Source: Oppiella nova (Eukaryota; Arthropoda; Arachnida; Sarcoptiformes; Oppiidae). Taken from it: 64,000 bases of DNA. Position numbers and translations under genes: made by a program. The stretch lies in assembly GCA_905397405.1 (NCBI GenBank), contig CAJPVJ010000001.1:248001-312000 (forward strand), given 5' to 3'. This document shows, in pieces, positions 9,108 through 17,890 of the stretch (position 1 is its first letter; the number at the start of each line of letters is the position of its first letter). A model generated the notes under the pieces. It had not been told where the DNA came from, made no database searches, and saw nothing but the letters and a program-made list of their open reading frames with translations.

Positions 9108-9360
9108 TTCAGCTTCTTATTCCTATCAAAATTATAGATTTTTACTTTTAATAAGCTCAATAAATGCTTTTTAAAGTAATCTGTTTTGATTCTGGTTACT
9201 ACGAGAGCAGCTACAGGCTTATCTATTAAATAGAAGCAATCAATAACATAATGTCCAGATGACTTTTCGCTAACATCTTCAATTCTGGCATATGCGTTGA
9301 TCGCTGCATTGCAAATTCATCATCCGAAGTCATTGTATATGGATCAGTAAGGGGCTCATC
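9104..9360 (-). pseudogene. decayed gene overlapping the HD-domain gene start
   Basis: A 70-codon open frame (9316-9104) reads like a real protein end (SGHYVIDCFYLIDKPVAAL, then TRIKTDYFKKHL) but contains no usable start codon. Its stop overlaps the HD gene ATG by 4 bases. Just upstream another frame of the same strand also reads protein-like (MTSDDEFAMQ). The pattern suggests a bacterial gene broken by a frameshift and truncated at the 5' side. No family is recognised, and a chance open frame is possible. Confidence 0.4.
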
Positions 9361-9414
9361 GTGACACAACCTTGGCTATTGGAGTGGTCTACAGCTTATG
9401 CTTCAAGATAAATT

Positions 9415-9440
9415 AAAAAAAGGACAGATGACCTTTTTTT
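9415..9440. terminator. orphan bidirectional terminator-like hairpin
   Basis: A perfect 9-bp stem (A7GG at 9415-9423, CCT7 at 9432-9440) with an 8-base loop and T tracts usable on either strand. No intact gene points into it from either side, which fits gene decay in this gap. The rest of 9361-9585 shows nothing convincing. Confidence 0.55.
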
Positions 9441-9585
9441 ATATTGATCGTAAAATACCTTATCTCAATAAGATAACTTGGGTCTATGTCACTGTTTATT
9501 ACCTATTATCTAGGCCCAGTATAGGTTTCAAATATTGATAAAGACTTTGAAAATATAGATAGTTTTGAATGAAGAGTCGTAAAAG

Positions 9586-10269
9586 ATGAGGACTATTAGT
9601 AATGATGAATTAATACAGAATTATATCGATAAGTTTTCTTTATCGCGTTATTTTTCTCCAATATTGTTAGGAAATTTCTTATTAAAACAAATAGAAGCAG
9701 GTGAGTATCTGCTTGCACAAGGAAGCTCGCTAAGTAGCCTCTATTTACTTGTGAATGGAAAATTACAAATAGAACATTACCAAAAAGATGGGAGTTGTGC
9801 CGTATTCTCTATTGAAAGGGCTTTTTCCGTGATTGGTGATTTAGAGCTTTTTTTAAATAGAGATATAGGTACAGTAAGTACTGTGACTGCGATTTCAAAA
9901 GCGGATATTCTCGAGATATCCCTGAGCAAAATTGAGCAATATGCGTTTAACGATCCAGCTTTTCTATGTTTTATCTGCTCTCATCTCAGTCAAAAATTAT
10001 ATGCTTCTACTCAACTGCTAACAAATGCAACGCTTCCAGCATTTATAAAAGTACGTAAATATTTAGCAATTAGGGCGGAAATGGATGGGAGTATGATTCA
10101 CTTGGAAAAACGTGATTCTATTGCTGCTATGTTAGGAATTTCGACCAGACAGCTAAATCGGATTTTAAAAGATTTATCAGACTTAAACATCATTCAGTTT
10201 AAAAATAAAACGTTAAAAGTTTTGGATAGTGACTATCTCGCTGAAATAGAACCGATAGGCTTTTTATAA
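9586..10269 (+). CDS. Crp/Fnr-family transcriptional regulator (YeiL-like)
   Basis: 227 residues. The cyclic-nucleotide-binding-like beta barrel covers about 25-130 (IEAGEYLLAQGSSLSSLYLLVNGKL). A dimerisation helix leads to a C-terminal winged helix (about 170-222, SIAAMLGISTRQLNRILKDL). There is no N-terminal cysteine cluster, so it is not an FNR-type Fe-S sensor. Overall shape resembles E. coli YeiL. Its stop codon is directly followed by the promoter of a candidate small RNA. Confidence 0.85.
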   Translation: MRTISNDELIQNYIDKFSLSRYFSPILLGNFLLKQIEAGEYLLAQGSSLSSLYLLVNGKLQIEHYQKDGSCAVFSIERAFSVIGDLELFLNRDIGTVSTVTAISKADILEISLSKIEQYAFNDPAFLCFICSHLSQKLYASTQLLTNATLPAFIKVRKYLAIRAEMDGSMIHLEKRDSIAAMLGISTRQLNRILKDLSDLNIIQFKNKTLKVLDSDYLAEIEPIGFL

Positions 10270-10270
10270 T

Positions 10271-10300
10271 TTGACAGCGGTGAAATAAAAATAGAATTAT
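10271..10300 (+). promoter_or_regulatory. sigma70-type promoter of the candidate small RNA
   Basis: A consensus TTGACA at 10271-10276, an 18-base spacer and AATTAT at 10295-10300 begin two bases after the regulator stop codon. No ORF of note lies between here and the terminator about 110 bases on. Confidence 0.55.
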
Positions 10301-10306
10301 GTTCAA

Positions 10307-10419
10307 GATATTTAGTGAGGGTTTTAGCCGTCAGTTTATACTTTGAAGTGATTATGGAGTACGCTATAAACCTTCTTTTTTCATTGCAAGCAAGCCCATG
10401 GTTACGGCATGGGCTTTTT
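10307..10419 (+). ncRNA. candidate small RNA of about 110 nt, copy 2
   Basis: Bounded by a good promoter (10271-10300) and a strong terminator: 9-bp stem AAGCCCATG 10392-10400 with CATGGGCTT 10408-10416, then T5. The 20 bases GCAAGCAAGCCCATGGTTAC at its 3' end also occur at 8497-8516. It encodes nothing convincing (the only open frame lacks a ribosome-binding site and runs through the terminator). Acinetobacter is known to carry families of similar small RNAs, some related to phage C4 antisense RNA; membership is untested. Confidence 0.5.
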
Positions 10420-10435
10420 AATGTAAATGAACAAC

Positions 10436-11698
10436 TCAGGACAGAAGGTCAGAGCTACTTTCAGTGTGTTTTGACAATGAACGTAAATCTGAACCAGAAG
10501 GCGCTTGATAAATCTTTAGCCCAAACTCAGGAATAATTGCCATCAGATGGTCAAATATATCGGACTGGATTGCCTCATAATCATTCCATATCGTTGTATT
10601 GGCAAATGCATAGATTTCCAGCGGTAATCCCTCACTCGTCGGCTGTAACTGACGGATAATTAGGGATTGGTTTTTAGCAATACCAGCATGTTGCTTTAGG
10701 TAGAACTCGACATAGGCCCGAAATGTTCCAATATTGGTCAGGCGGCGCTGGTTATAGATTGACTGATCTTCAAACTGTTGATTAAAGCTGTCCAATTCAG
10801 ATTGTTTATTATCCAAATACTGATCCAGTAACAGGAAAGCTTTTAATTTCTGTTGTTCTTCATGGGTAATAAAATGAATGCTGGTTTGATCAATAAAGAT
10901 TGAGCGCTTGATGCGTCTCGCCCCCAACAATTTCATCCCACGCCAGTTTTTAAAGGTGTCAGTGACCAACTTATTGGTGGGAATTGTGGTAAAGGTTTTA
11001 TCAAAATTCTGTACGGTAATGGTATGTAAGGACATATCAATAACATCACCATCTGCATTTAATGTTGGCATTTCAATCCAGTCACCGATACGAACCATAT
11101 CGTAGGAAGAGATTTGCACCGATGCCACCAAGGACAGAATCGTATTTTGAAAAACCAGTAACAATACTGCTGCCATCGCACCAAAACCAGCAAGCAGGGT
11201 AAAAACATCTTTCTTTAAAAAGGTACCCAAGATCAGCAGACCACAAACGATAAACAGAATCAGCTTGATCAGTTGAAGATAGCCTTTGATGGGCTTATTC
11301 AGTGATTTTGGATTACGTTGATAAAGCAGATTAAAGACATTTAAAAGTTCGCTGATGGCCAGTGCAATGGTCAGGAAGATAAAAGCCTGTGCAGCCATTT
11401 GTATCAGGCCAACCGCTTTTAAGGACAAATGTGGAACTGTGGTAATACCATTTAAAATAACAATGGCAGGAACAATATTCGCCACTCTGCGGATAACACT
11501 ATGCTGGGAAAAAATTTCACTGTGTGCAAACTTCATTTTTGAAATAAGTTTACGTATCCCACGAACAACAACTTGTTTTGCAATATAATTTGCGACAAAG
11601 GCGAAAAAAATTAGAATTGATAATGATGTTAGCATCTCTAGCCATGGATACTGATCAGACCATTCCTGAATATTCTTTAAGAAGGCAAATTTATCCAA
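10436..11698 (-). CDS. MscS-family mechanosensitive channel (YbdG-like)
   Basis: 420 residues. About five membrane helices occupy the first 200. The pore-lining and beta-domain region typical of MscS proteins follows (LLAGFGAMAAVLLLVFQNTILSLVASVQI, RIGDWIEMP), then a cytoplasmic domain. The short helix set plus long C-terminus fits the YbdG/miniconductance group, which releases ions during osmotic downshock. The start is a TTG preceded by GAGGT at a 7-base spacing; no ATG suits. It converges on the candidate small RNA. Confidence 0.88.
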   Translation of the reverse strand: MDKFAFLKNIQEWSDQYPWLEMLTSLSILIFFAFVANYIAKQVVVRGIRKLISKMKFAHSEIFSQHSVIRRVANIVPAIVILNGITTVPHLSLKAVGLIQMAAQAFIFLTIALAISELLNVFNLLYQRNPKSLNKPIKGYLQLIKLILFIVCGLLILGTFLKKDVFTLLAGFGAMAAVLLLVFQNTILSLVASVQISSYDMVRIGDWIEMPTLNADGDVIDMSLHTITVQNFDKTFTTIPTNKLVTDTFKNWRGMKLLGARRIKRSIFIDQTSIHFITHEEQQKLKAFLLLDQYLDNKQSELDSFNQQFEDQSIYNQRRLTNIGTFRAYVEFYLKQHAGIAKNQSLIIRQLQPTSEGLPLEIYAFANTTIWNDYEAIQSDIFDHLMAIIPEFGLKIYQAPSGSDLRSLSKHTESSSDLLS

Positions 11699-11955
11699 AA
11701 GTACAACCTCAAAATAGCAGATACGCTATTGTATTGATTGTGAATGACAATAATTTATAAAAATACTTTTTAGCTACATTCGGGCATCAATTACTTACTC
11801 AACAAGATTGACAGACTCTCAGAAAGTCCAAGTGAGTATATGAGGATGAGTATGCAATCGTTGGGCATAGATAAGCCCAGTTTCACGGATCACAATATGC
11901 CAATCAACATTACTTTGTTTAATGCTATGGGATGCTAAGTTTTAATTTTTAAGAC

Positions 11956-12375
11956 TCAATAGTGGCTGAGTTTATCCGCAAGATTTGCAATACGGTTCAG
12001 ACGACAAGACTGTGCATCTAACATTTGTCCCTGTCCTTCGGTTTTAGGATCCCAATTACAATACTTGTCGGTGTTTTCCCACCATGCTGCGATCTCATCC
12101 ATCTGCCGGTCTTTTTTCACACTGTCTGGACGACTGATGATTTTGGCAAAGGCCTGTTGAACGCGGTTCTTATGTTGAGCATATTCTTGGTCCATACAGC
12201 TTTGCATTTCAAATGTTACTGCACCACTTTGCTTGATACATTGGCCATAACTGCTGCTTAATTTGGCATGAATATAAGAATCATCTGGAAGGGGACGAGG
12301 CATTTCATCATCGGCAAAAGCTGCAAAAGGAAGAAGAGAGATGAACAACAATGTAGTAGTTTTAAATTTTTTCAT
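11956..12375 (-). CDS. secreted LprI-like (DUF1311) protein 1
   Basis: 139 residues with a clear signal peptide (MKKFKTTTLLFISLLPFAAFA, cleavage near 21). A helical domain follows with paired cysteines (QCIKQ, SCMDQEY, YCNWD, SCRLNR) and the DUF1311 hallmark of conserved CM/D-Q-E/Y residues. Members of this family include the mycobacterial lysozyme inhibitor LprI. A periplasmic role against lysozyme is possible but unproven. It follows a smaller paralogue on the same strand after 68 bases. Confidence 0.8.
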   Translation of the reverse strand: MKKFKTTTLLFISLLPFAAFADDEMPRPLPDDSYIHAKLSSSYGQCIKQSGAVTFEMQSCMDQEYAQHKNRVQQAFAKIISRPDSVKKDRQMDEIAAWWENTDKYCNWDPKTEGQGQMLDAQSCRLNRIANLADKLSHY

Positions 12376-12443
12376 ATATTTGACCTTTAGTTTTATCTTG
12401 ATCTCGGTATGTGTTCTTGAATATCTTTATGCTTTGATTCGCA

Positions 12444-12860
12444 TTATTGAAGTAAATTCAGATAGCGTTGCAATTGTGCAGTACGGCCTGCGATACGCTG
12501 TATATCATTAAGTTCAGTTTGCAAGTTGTCTGGCTGTGATTGACCATACAGTGTTGTTTCCAGTTCAGCATCACTTTGACGTGATTGTAGCCAAATGCGT
12601 TGTGATGCAACCAGTTTCGTTTTTTGGGTAGCACTCAAATGCGATTGTAATTTTTTATAGGTACTATTCAATCGCGCATCTTGACGTTCCGCCTCATCTT
12701 TTAGACAAGTTGCCTGTTCAATAATACCTTGGGCACTGTTGTCACAGTTTATAAAAGCTTGGCTTAATAAGTTTTCATTTCCTATTGGTGCAGCGAAGAC
12801 CAAGCTTGAAAAACTACATAAAAAACTGATCGGTAAGCATGCTAATCGTATTTTTTTCAT
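12444..12860 (-). CDS. secreted LprI-like (DUF1311) protein 2
   Basis: 138 residues from the ATG at 12860, which gives a proper signal peptide (MKKIRLACLPISFLCSFSSLVFA); the frame open to 12947 adds an unlikely leader. The mature part has two cysteines (NCDNS, TCLKDEAERQDARLN) and the repeated 'LN..YK.L...L' pattern of DUF1311. A tandem paralogue of the following gene and probably cotranscribed with it. Confidence 0.78.
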   Translation of the reverse strand: MKKIRLACLPISFLCSFSSLVFAAPIGNENLLSQAFINCDNSAQGIIEQATCLKDEAERQDARLNSTYKKLQSHLSATQKTKLVASQRIWLQSRQSDAELETTLYGQSQPDNLQTELNDIQRIAGRTAQLQRYLNLLQ

Positions 12861-13310
12861 AAGGGATAAACTCTTGATTGATCTATCAGGATGAATGTTG
12901 ACTGTTGTGTGAGCTGAGTAAAACCTTGCTTGAGTATCGTCAATCACGCTTTAGCAAAGACAAACAGGGGTATCATTTTGACCAAAGTGTATCAATTTTA
13001 AACTTGAATAATCATGGATATTTGGATGTTTTTTCCAAAAACATAGATTGCTCTGTAAAAAATTCTTTAAAGGTCAGAGGTTTATCTTTTGTATAATCCT
13101 GCTCATCAACTGTTTATTAACATAGCTTCAAGATAGTAACCCGTATATCCATTTAAATTGAAATTGTATACATCGCATTTTTGGAATTATATCGCAGACT
13201 ATTGATGTGAATATATTATGATCGGTTTTTTCACACAATGGTTACAGTGAATATTATTCAAATAGAATGATTTGGGTGTCCGTATTTTTATTAAAATAAT
13301 CAGTCTCTTG
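12861..13310. other. intergenic region, no gene seen
   Basis: 450 AT-rich bases between the divergent start of the LprI-like pair and the terminator of the MFS gene. No ORF with a ribosome-binding site and no recognisable repeat was found. A 63-codon frame at 12905-13096 on the + strand has no family resemblance. Confidence 0.45.
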
Positions 13311-13350
13311 AAAAATCAAAATCCCTCAAATTTTGAAGGATTTTGATTTT
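13311..13350 (-). terminator. terminator after the MFS gene
   Basis: A perfect 13-bp stem (AAAATCAAAATCC 13312-13324, GGATTTTGATTTT 13338-13350) with the T tract on the minus strand, located 9 bases past the stop of the MFS gene. Confidence 0.85.
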
Positions 13351-13358
13351 AGAATGCT

Positions 13359-14549
13359 TTAAATAGTCTGTGCTCTATTAAGATATAGACGATCTAGCAG
13401 AGAAAATAGTGCAGAACCCATAACCAAACATACACCGACAAGACAAGTCATGGTCCAACCTCCATGATGCCATGCATAAACCCCTAAAGCAGAACCACAT
13501 GCACCACCTGTGAAATAGGCTGTCATATAGATAGAGTTAATCCGAGATTTCGCATCTGGGCGTAAACGGAAAATGATATTTTGATTGCTGGTATGAACCA
13601 CAGCGAGTCCAAAGCTAATCAGGCCATACCCTAAAATATAACTGGTGAGGTACTTTCCACCGAAATAAAGCAGCGCCCAACTGACGATCATCAACGCTAC
13701 CCCAATCCATGTCAGGATACTGGTATGTCCACGGTCTGCAATTTTACCAATTTTTGCAGTGGCTAAAGCACCAAATACCCCAATGATCGTTGCAACACCA
13801 ACCAAAACATCAGGTAGTTTAAACGGTTCAGAGGTCAGTAAAACAGCAATCGTTGAAAATAAAATACTCATGGCTGCAAATGCAAAGCCACCAATAATTG
13901 CACGATAGACTAAACGACGTTCTTCTTTTAACAACACACCCATCGAGTAGAAAATTTTGCCATAACTCATTTTAAACACAGGTACATGTGGCAGACGTTT
14001 TTTCAATAAATAGGCAAGAATCAACATTAATACCGCACTGACAAAGTAAATCAGTTTCCAGTTAAACAGGTTAGACAACAAACCTGCAAGGCTGGTGGAA
14101 AGCAATAACCCGACTAAAAGCCCACTCATTAAAAAGCCAACAACTTCACCTGTTTTTTCAGGTTTAACTGCCATCGTTGCAAGTGGGATTAAAACCTGAG
14201 CCGCAACTGAAAATAGACCTGTAATAATTGTGCCAACCCAAAGCATGGGTAAATTGACAGCAAAAGCACACATCAATAGACCAATCGCGGCACAAAACAT
14301 TAACCAAGGAATAAATTTGATTTTATTGACAATATCACCCATGGGCACAATGAATAAAAGACCAAGCGCATAAGACACTTGGGCAAAAGTCACTGTAAGT
14401 GCCACTTGTGATTCTGGCATATTGAAATAGAGTTGAATCGAGTGAATCAGCGGCTGACTATAATAGTTTGCTCCTGCGCATAAACCGCAGGCAATCGCCA
14501 TCAGCCAAAGTAATGCTTTATTTTGGCTAATATCGAGTTGAGCATTCAT
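13359..14549 (-). CDS. MFS transporter, 12-helix
   Basis: 396 residues with about twelve hydrophobic helices in two six-helix halves. The loop 2-3 region (PMGDIVNKIKFI) matches the MFS 'D-R/K' pattern. It resembles the YnfM/sugar-efflux-like drug:H+ antiporter branch (opening ACGLCAGANYYSQPLI). Substrate unknown. A RidA-like gene lies 22 bases upstream on the same strand, suggesting a two-gene operon that ends at the strong terminator at 13311-13350. Confidence 0.85.
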   Translation of the reverse strand: MNAQLDISQNKALLWLMAIACGLCAGANYYSQPLIHSIQLYFNMPESQVALTVTFAQVSYALGLLFIVPMGDIVNKIKFIPWLMFCAAIGLLMCAFAVNLPMLWVGTIITGLFSVAAQVLIPLATMAVKPEKTGEVVGFLMSGLLVGLLLSTSLAGLLSNLFNWKLIYFVSAVLMLILAYLLKKRLPHVPVFKMSYGKIFYSMGVLLKEERRLVYRAIIGGFAFAAMSILFSTIAVLLTSEPFKLPDVLVGVATIIGVFGALATAKIGKIADRGHTSILTWIGVALMIVSWALLYFGGKYLTSYILGYGLISFGLAVVHTSNQNIIFRLRPDAKSRINSIYMTAYFTGGACGSALGVYAWHHGGWTMTCLVGVCLVMGSALFSLLDRLYLNRAQTI

Positions 14550-14571
14550 AAAAATATCCTAGTTCTTGGAG

Positions 14572-15003
14572 TTACATACAATAGGCAGTTGCTTCAATTT
14601 CAATGAGCATTCCTTGTAAAGCAAGACACGGGACAGGAATCAGTGTACACGCAGGGAAAGGTTGATCTTTCCAAAGTTGTTGCATTTCCTGAATTAAAAA
14701 CTGATGTTTTTTGGTACTGTGATCGACCACAAGCACTCTTAAAACAGCAATATCCAATAATGATGCATCAGCCGCTTGTAGGGCATGTTGCAGATTGACA
14801 AAAGCTTGATGAACTTGTTGTGCAAAATCTTGGGATAATTGTCCTTGTTGGTTTTCACCACCTTGTCCAGATATATGCAAAATACGCAAATAATGGCGTA
14901 CTTCAGCCACATGACTATACGCAAATGCTGTTGGATTATAAAGTGTATTTGGGTTAATCATTTGGAACGATTTGATCTGCGCGGATTCTGATCTGGAATT
15001 CAT
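14572..15003 (-). CDS. RidA/YjgF-family protein
   Basis: 143 residues from the ATG at 15003 (AAGAG upstream). A TTG at 15045 would add 14 residues. The fold is the RidA one: HISGQGG near the first strands, DFAQQVHQAFVNLQHALQAADAS on the helix, and a C-terminal IEIEATAYC. Classical RidA deaminates enamine/imine intermediates using an arginine in a 'R..CV' motif near the C-terminus. Here that region reads PACTLIPVPCLALQGMLIEIEA, with no arginine, so catalytic RidA activity is doubtful. It probably forms an operon with the MFS gene. Confidence 0.8.
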   Translation of the reverse strand: MNSRSESAQIKSFQMINPNTLYNPTAFAYSHVAEVRHYLRILHISGQGGENQQGQLSQDFAQQVHQAFVNLQHALQAADASLLDIAVLRVLVVDHSTKKHQFLIQEMQQLWKDQPFPACTLIPVPCLALQGMLIEIEATAYCM

Positions 15004-15373
15004 GGATGACTCTTTTGATTGACTGGAAATTTCCGTCAGTATCAAAGCTCAAGTTAACTTAAGGTCAAGTGAAAATGCCAACAAAAAACCGAAGCAACTG
15101 ATCGTATTTATGAATGAACAATCAAGGGGCTGTTAAACAAGAAAACCATCATATAGAAAAGTGATCAGAAGAAGCACTATGCAAGTGAAGTATTGCTCAG
15201 GATTAAAAGTATATAGTTTGTTTATCTTTGCTTTGATGCTCTTAGGAAATCCCAGTAAGCACTGACTAGGATTCCGCATAGGCCTATCTTAAGCAAGGTA
15301 TTGGCTATTTTTATATTCAATGAGCTGAAATAGCCCTATACTAAAATAAGCCAGTTATTAAATAACCTAGCCG
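15004..15373. other. intergenic region with one weak small ORF and a hairpin
   Basis: 370 bases. On the + strand, ATG 15179 to TGA 15265 encodes 28 residues resembling a signal peptide or membrane helix (VYSLFIFALMLLG), with only a weak AGAAG upstream. An 8-bp inverted repeat (GGCTATTT 15303-15310, AAATAGCC 15328-15335) could end the convergent LD-carboxypeptidase transcript. Nothing else is visible. Confidence 0.4.
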
Positions 15374-16246
15374 TTAAATAATGAGTTGTGAATCTACAAT
15401 ATTGCCCGTTTTCCCTAACCAAAATGGACGGTTGACTTCACCATGACCAAACCAGTCACATTGGTAAAGTGGGATGTGCAGTGGATTGAGATGTTCTTTC
15501 ACAATCTCAACAATACTTTGCGGGACATTTTTTTGTGGGCATTGATAAAAATCACCCAAGACCAAAGCCTTTAAGTTTGAAGTATCAATACTTTGTAGGA
15601 GCTGAGTCAATGAACGTTCAATTCGATAATACGGTTCGCCTACATCTTCAATCAGTAAAACACTCGGCTGATTCAGTTTTAAGGCAGACGGTGTGCCTTG
15701 TAAAGTACACAGTACAGTAAGATTTCCGCCTAAGATTTTAACATCTTCAATGTGCTGATCTTGAGCAAAACCATTTGCGCTGGATAAGGGATAATGACCA
15801 TGTTGGTTTATATCCGCGGATAACAGGCTGATGGTTTTTAAAGCATCATACGACAGAGGACTATTGTCTAAATTTTTAACGGCAATTTCCTGAAATACAG
15901 GCGCATGTAAAGATTGCCCATGATGCATCGCAATATAGTTTAATAACACGGTTGTATCTGAATAGCCAATAATGGGTTTATTCAAAATCCACTCATCTAA
16001 AAATGGCAATAACATTGCAGCGCCAGTACCACCACGACCACACCAAATTGCATCAATGTCTGGATCTATACATGCCTGTTTTAAATCTTGAATACGTTGT
16101 TCAACTGTACCTGCCAAATAGCGATGTTGTGAAAATACATGTTCACCCAAACTGACTGTATGACCTAACTGTTCCAAATGCGACTGTGCCAACTGGATAT
16201 TTTCAACATCTACACAGGCACTCGGCGATACAATTTTAAAATGCAT
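15374..16246 (-). CDS. ldcA: LD-carboxypeptidase (peptidase family S66, LdcA/MccF)
   Basis: Cytoplasmic enzyme that removes the terminal D-Ala from recycled muropeptide tetrapeptides, or a MccF-type relative. Seen: the nucleophile serine in IGYSDTTVLLN, the catalytic glutamate in LIEDVGE, and the histidine in GHGEVNRPFWLG, which completes the Ser-Glu-His set. CGRGGTGA forms the oxyanion region. It has 290 residues from the ATG at 16246; the frame to 16267 adds seven. It is followed upstream by an EamA gene 24 bases away in the same direction. Confidence 0.88.
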   Translation of the reverse strand: MHFKIVSPSACVDVENIQLAQSHLEQLGHTVSLGEHVFSQHRYLAGTVEQRIQDLKQACIDPDIDAIWCGRGGTGAAMLLPFLDEWILNKPIIGYSDTTVLLNYIAMHHGQSLHAPVFQEIAVKNLDNSPLSYDALKTISLLSADINQHGHYPLSSANGFAQDQHIEDVKILGGNLTVLCTLQGTPSALKLNQPSVLLIEDVGEPYYRIERSLTQLLQSIDTSNLKALVLGDFYQCPQKNVPQSIVEIVKEHLNPLHIPLYQCDWFGHGEVNRPFWLGKTGNIVDSQLII

Positions 16247-16270
16247 ATTCCTTCCAAGTTTCTGCACAAT

Positions 16271-17197
16271 TTAGTGTGCAAGTTTCTTTTTAGACAAAGT
16301 AATCATCATGACACCGATGATATTCAGTAAACAACCAAACCATTGTATCGCATTCATAAGCTCACCGAGCAAAGCCACAGCCAAAATAATGGTTAGGATC
16401 GGGCCAATCGAACCAATCATAGCTGCTTGTGCAGCACCTAAACGAGAAATACTTTGCGCGACCAAAATCGTCGGTAAAACCGTCACCAATAAGCCTAAGG
16501 CGATACCATACCAAATGACTTGTGTCGGAAGTTGAGTAAGCAGTTGAATCGGCTGGGGTGTTGCAATGATAAAATGGGTTAGCGTACCAAAACATGCAAT
16601 GCTTAATGCCAAACCAGTGTAATTCCATGAACCAAATTTTTGAATTAAACGTGGGGTCATGAGTAAGTACGTCGCAAAACAAACCGCACTGGCAAAGACT
16701 AAACTCACGCCTAGCCAGAAATTTCCTTCATGCGGTACTGTGCTTTGCTCTTGTAGCATCACAATCACTGTACCACCATAGCTTAATGCAATCGCTAGTA
16801 TGGTTCTAAAGTTGAGTTTTTGCTTATAAATAAAGCTTGTGGCAATTACTGTCAGTGTTGGATAGAGAAATAAAATAATACGTTCTAACGAAGCACTGAT
16901 ATACATCAGACCAGCGAAGTCGAGCCAACTTGAAAGGTAATAGCCCATCAAACCTGCAGCAACCAATAAGGCCCAATCTTTTCCTGTCATATTTTTATTA
17001 TGATGGCGATTGAACCAACACAGTAAAAGGAAAAAAGGCAGGGCACTTGCCATTCTCAATGCCATAAGCACGGTGCTGTCGACTAATGGCGATAATGCGT
17101 AAGCCTGTTTAATAAAAATAGCTTTGGTACTAAATAAGAAAGCCGCACCAAGTGCGAAAATCGAACCGAGTTGGGTACTGGATAAAGAAAGTTTCAT
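16271..17197 (-). CDS. EamA/DMT-family transporter
   Basis: About ten membrane helices in two EamA repeats, 308 residues from the ATG at 17197. ATGs at 17233 and 17269 are alternatives, none with a good ribosome-binding site. Members of this family export or import small metabolites; the substrate cannot be read here. Probably cotranscribed with the LD-carboxypeptidase gene 24 bases downstream. Confidence 0.83.
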   Translation of the reverse strand: MKLSLSSTQLGSIFALGAAFLFSTKAIFIKQAYALSPLVDSTVLMALRMASALPFFLLLCWFNRHHNKNMTGKDWALLVAAGLMGYYLSSWLDFAGLMYISASLERIILFLYPTLTVIATSFIYKQKLNFRTILAIALSYGGTVIVMLQEQSTVPHEGNFWLGVSLVFASAVCFATYLLMTPRLIQKFGSWNYTGLALSIACFGTLTHFIIATPQPIQLLTQLPTQVIWYGIALGLLVTVLPTILVAQSISRLGAAQAAMIGSIGPILTIILAVALLGELMNAIQWFGCLLNIIGVMMITLSKKKLAH

Positions 17198-17890
17198 GAA
17201 TTTGACTGCATTGACGATGTCGCTATACGACATGTAAATTTGAACAAGCAGTATAAATGTTGTTTTCAATCAGTGGAAATACAAAAAAAGAATGAATTGG
17301 CGCAATAAAAGGAATATAAAACACACTTGCTTACTTCTTTTTGTGTGGATTTAAGTAGCATTTAAATAGATTGAAATAAAAATTGTATAAAAATCAACCT
17401 TGAAATCCTTGTTTATAAACTGCTCAAATTCAATATGCTATTTTTTGCACAAAAAAGGTGCAACATCGTAATGGTTGGTTCAAGCTGTTCGAGTATTATT
17501 AACTGACAAAATGGCAAATAAAAAAAAACTAAAATTTTTTGTAATTGCTTTAGACTCAGTTCTAGGGTAATTCTAATGGTTATTCCAAGTACTTTTTTTT
17601 ATTAATGAAATTAAAAAATGTAATAAAAACCGACTTACATTTTTGACGGAAAAAATGATAGAAAAGGCCAATATAAGCTGATAAAAAAACCATGTAATTT
17701 GTCAGAAAGGTCAATAGGGATGTTGGTTTTTGTGCTAAATCTATTGTTTTATGGAGTATTTAAGCAGCAAGCTGGAATGCTTAAAAGTGAATCATACTGC
17801 TGTAAATGCCAATCAGTAGGGTAGGGTGAGCAGCCTAAAATATGCTAATAAGCTTAAAAAAACATCGTTTTTAAAAATTGGAGACAGGAT

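Noticed and set aside
9398-9538. 46-codon + strand ORF
   Set aside because: It passes through the 9-bp terminator-like hairpin, has no ribosome-binding site and no family resemblance.
10315-10536. 73-codon + strand ORF as a protein gene
   Set aside because: It runs through a strong terminator and into the MscS gene on the other strand; it has no ribosome-binding site.
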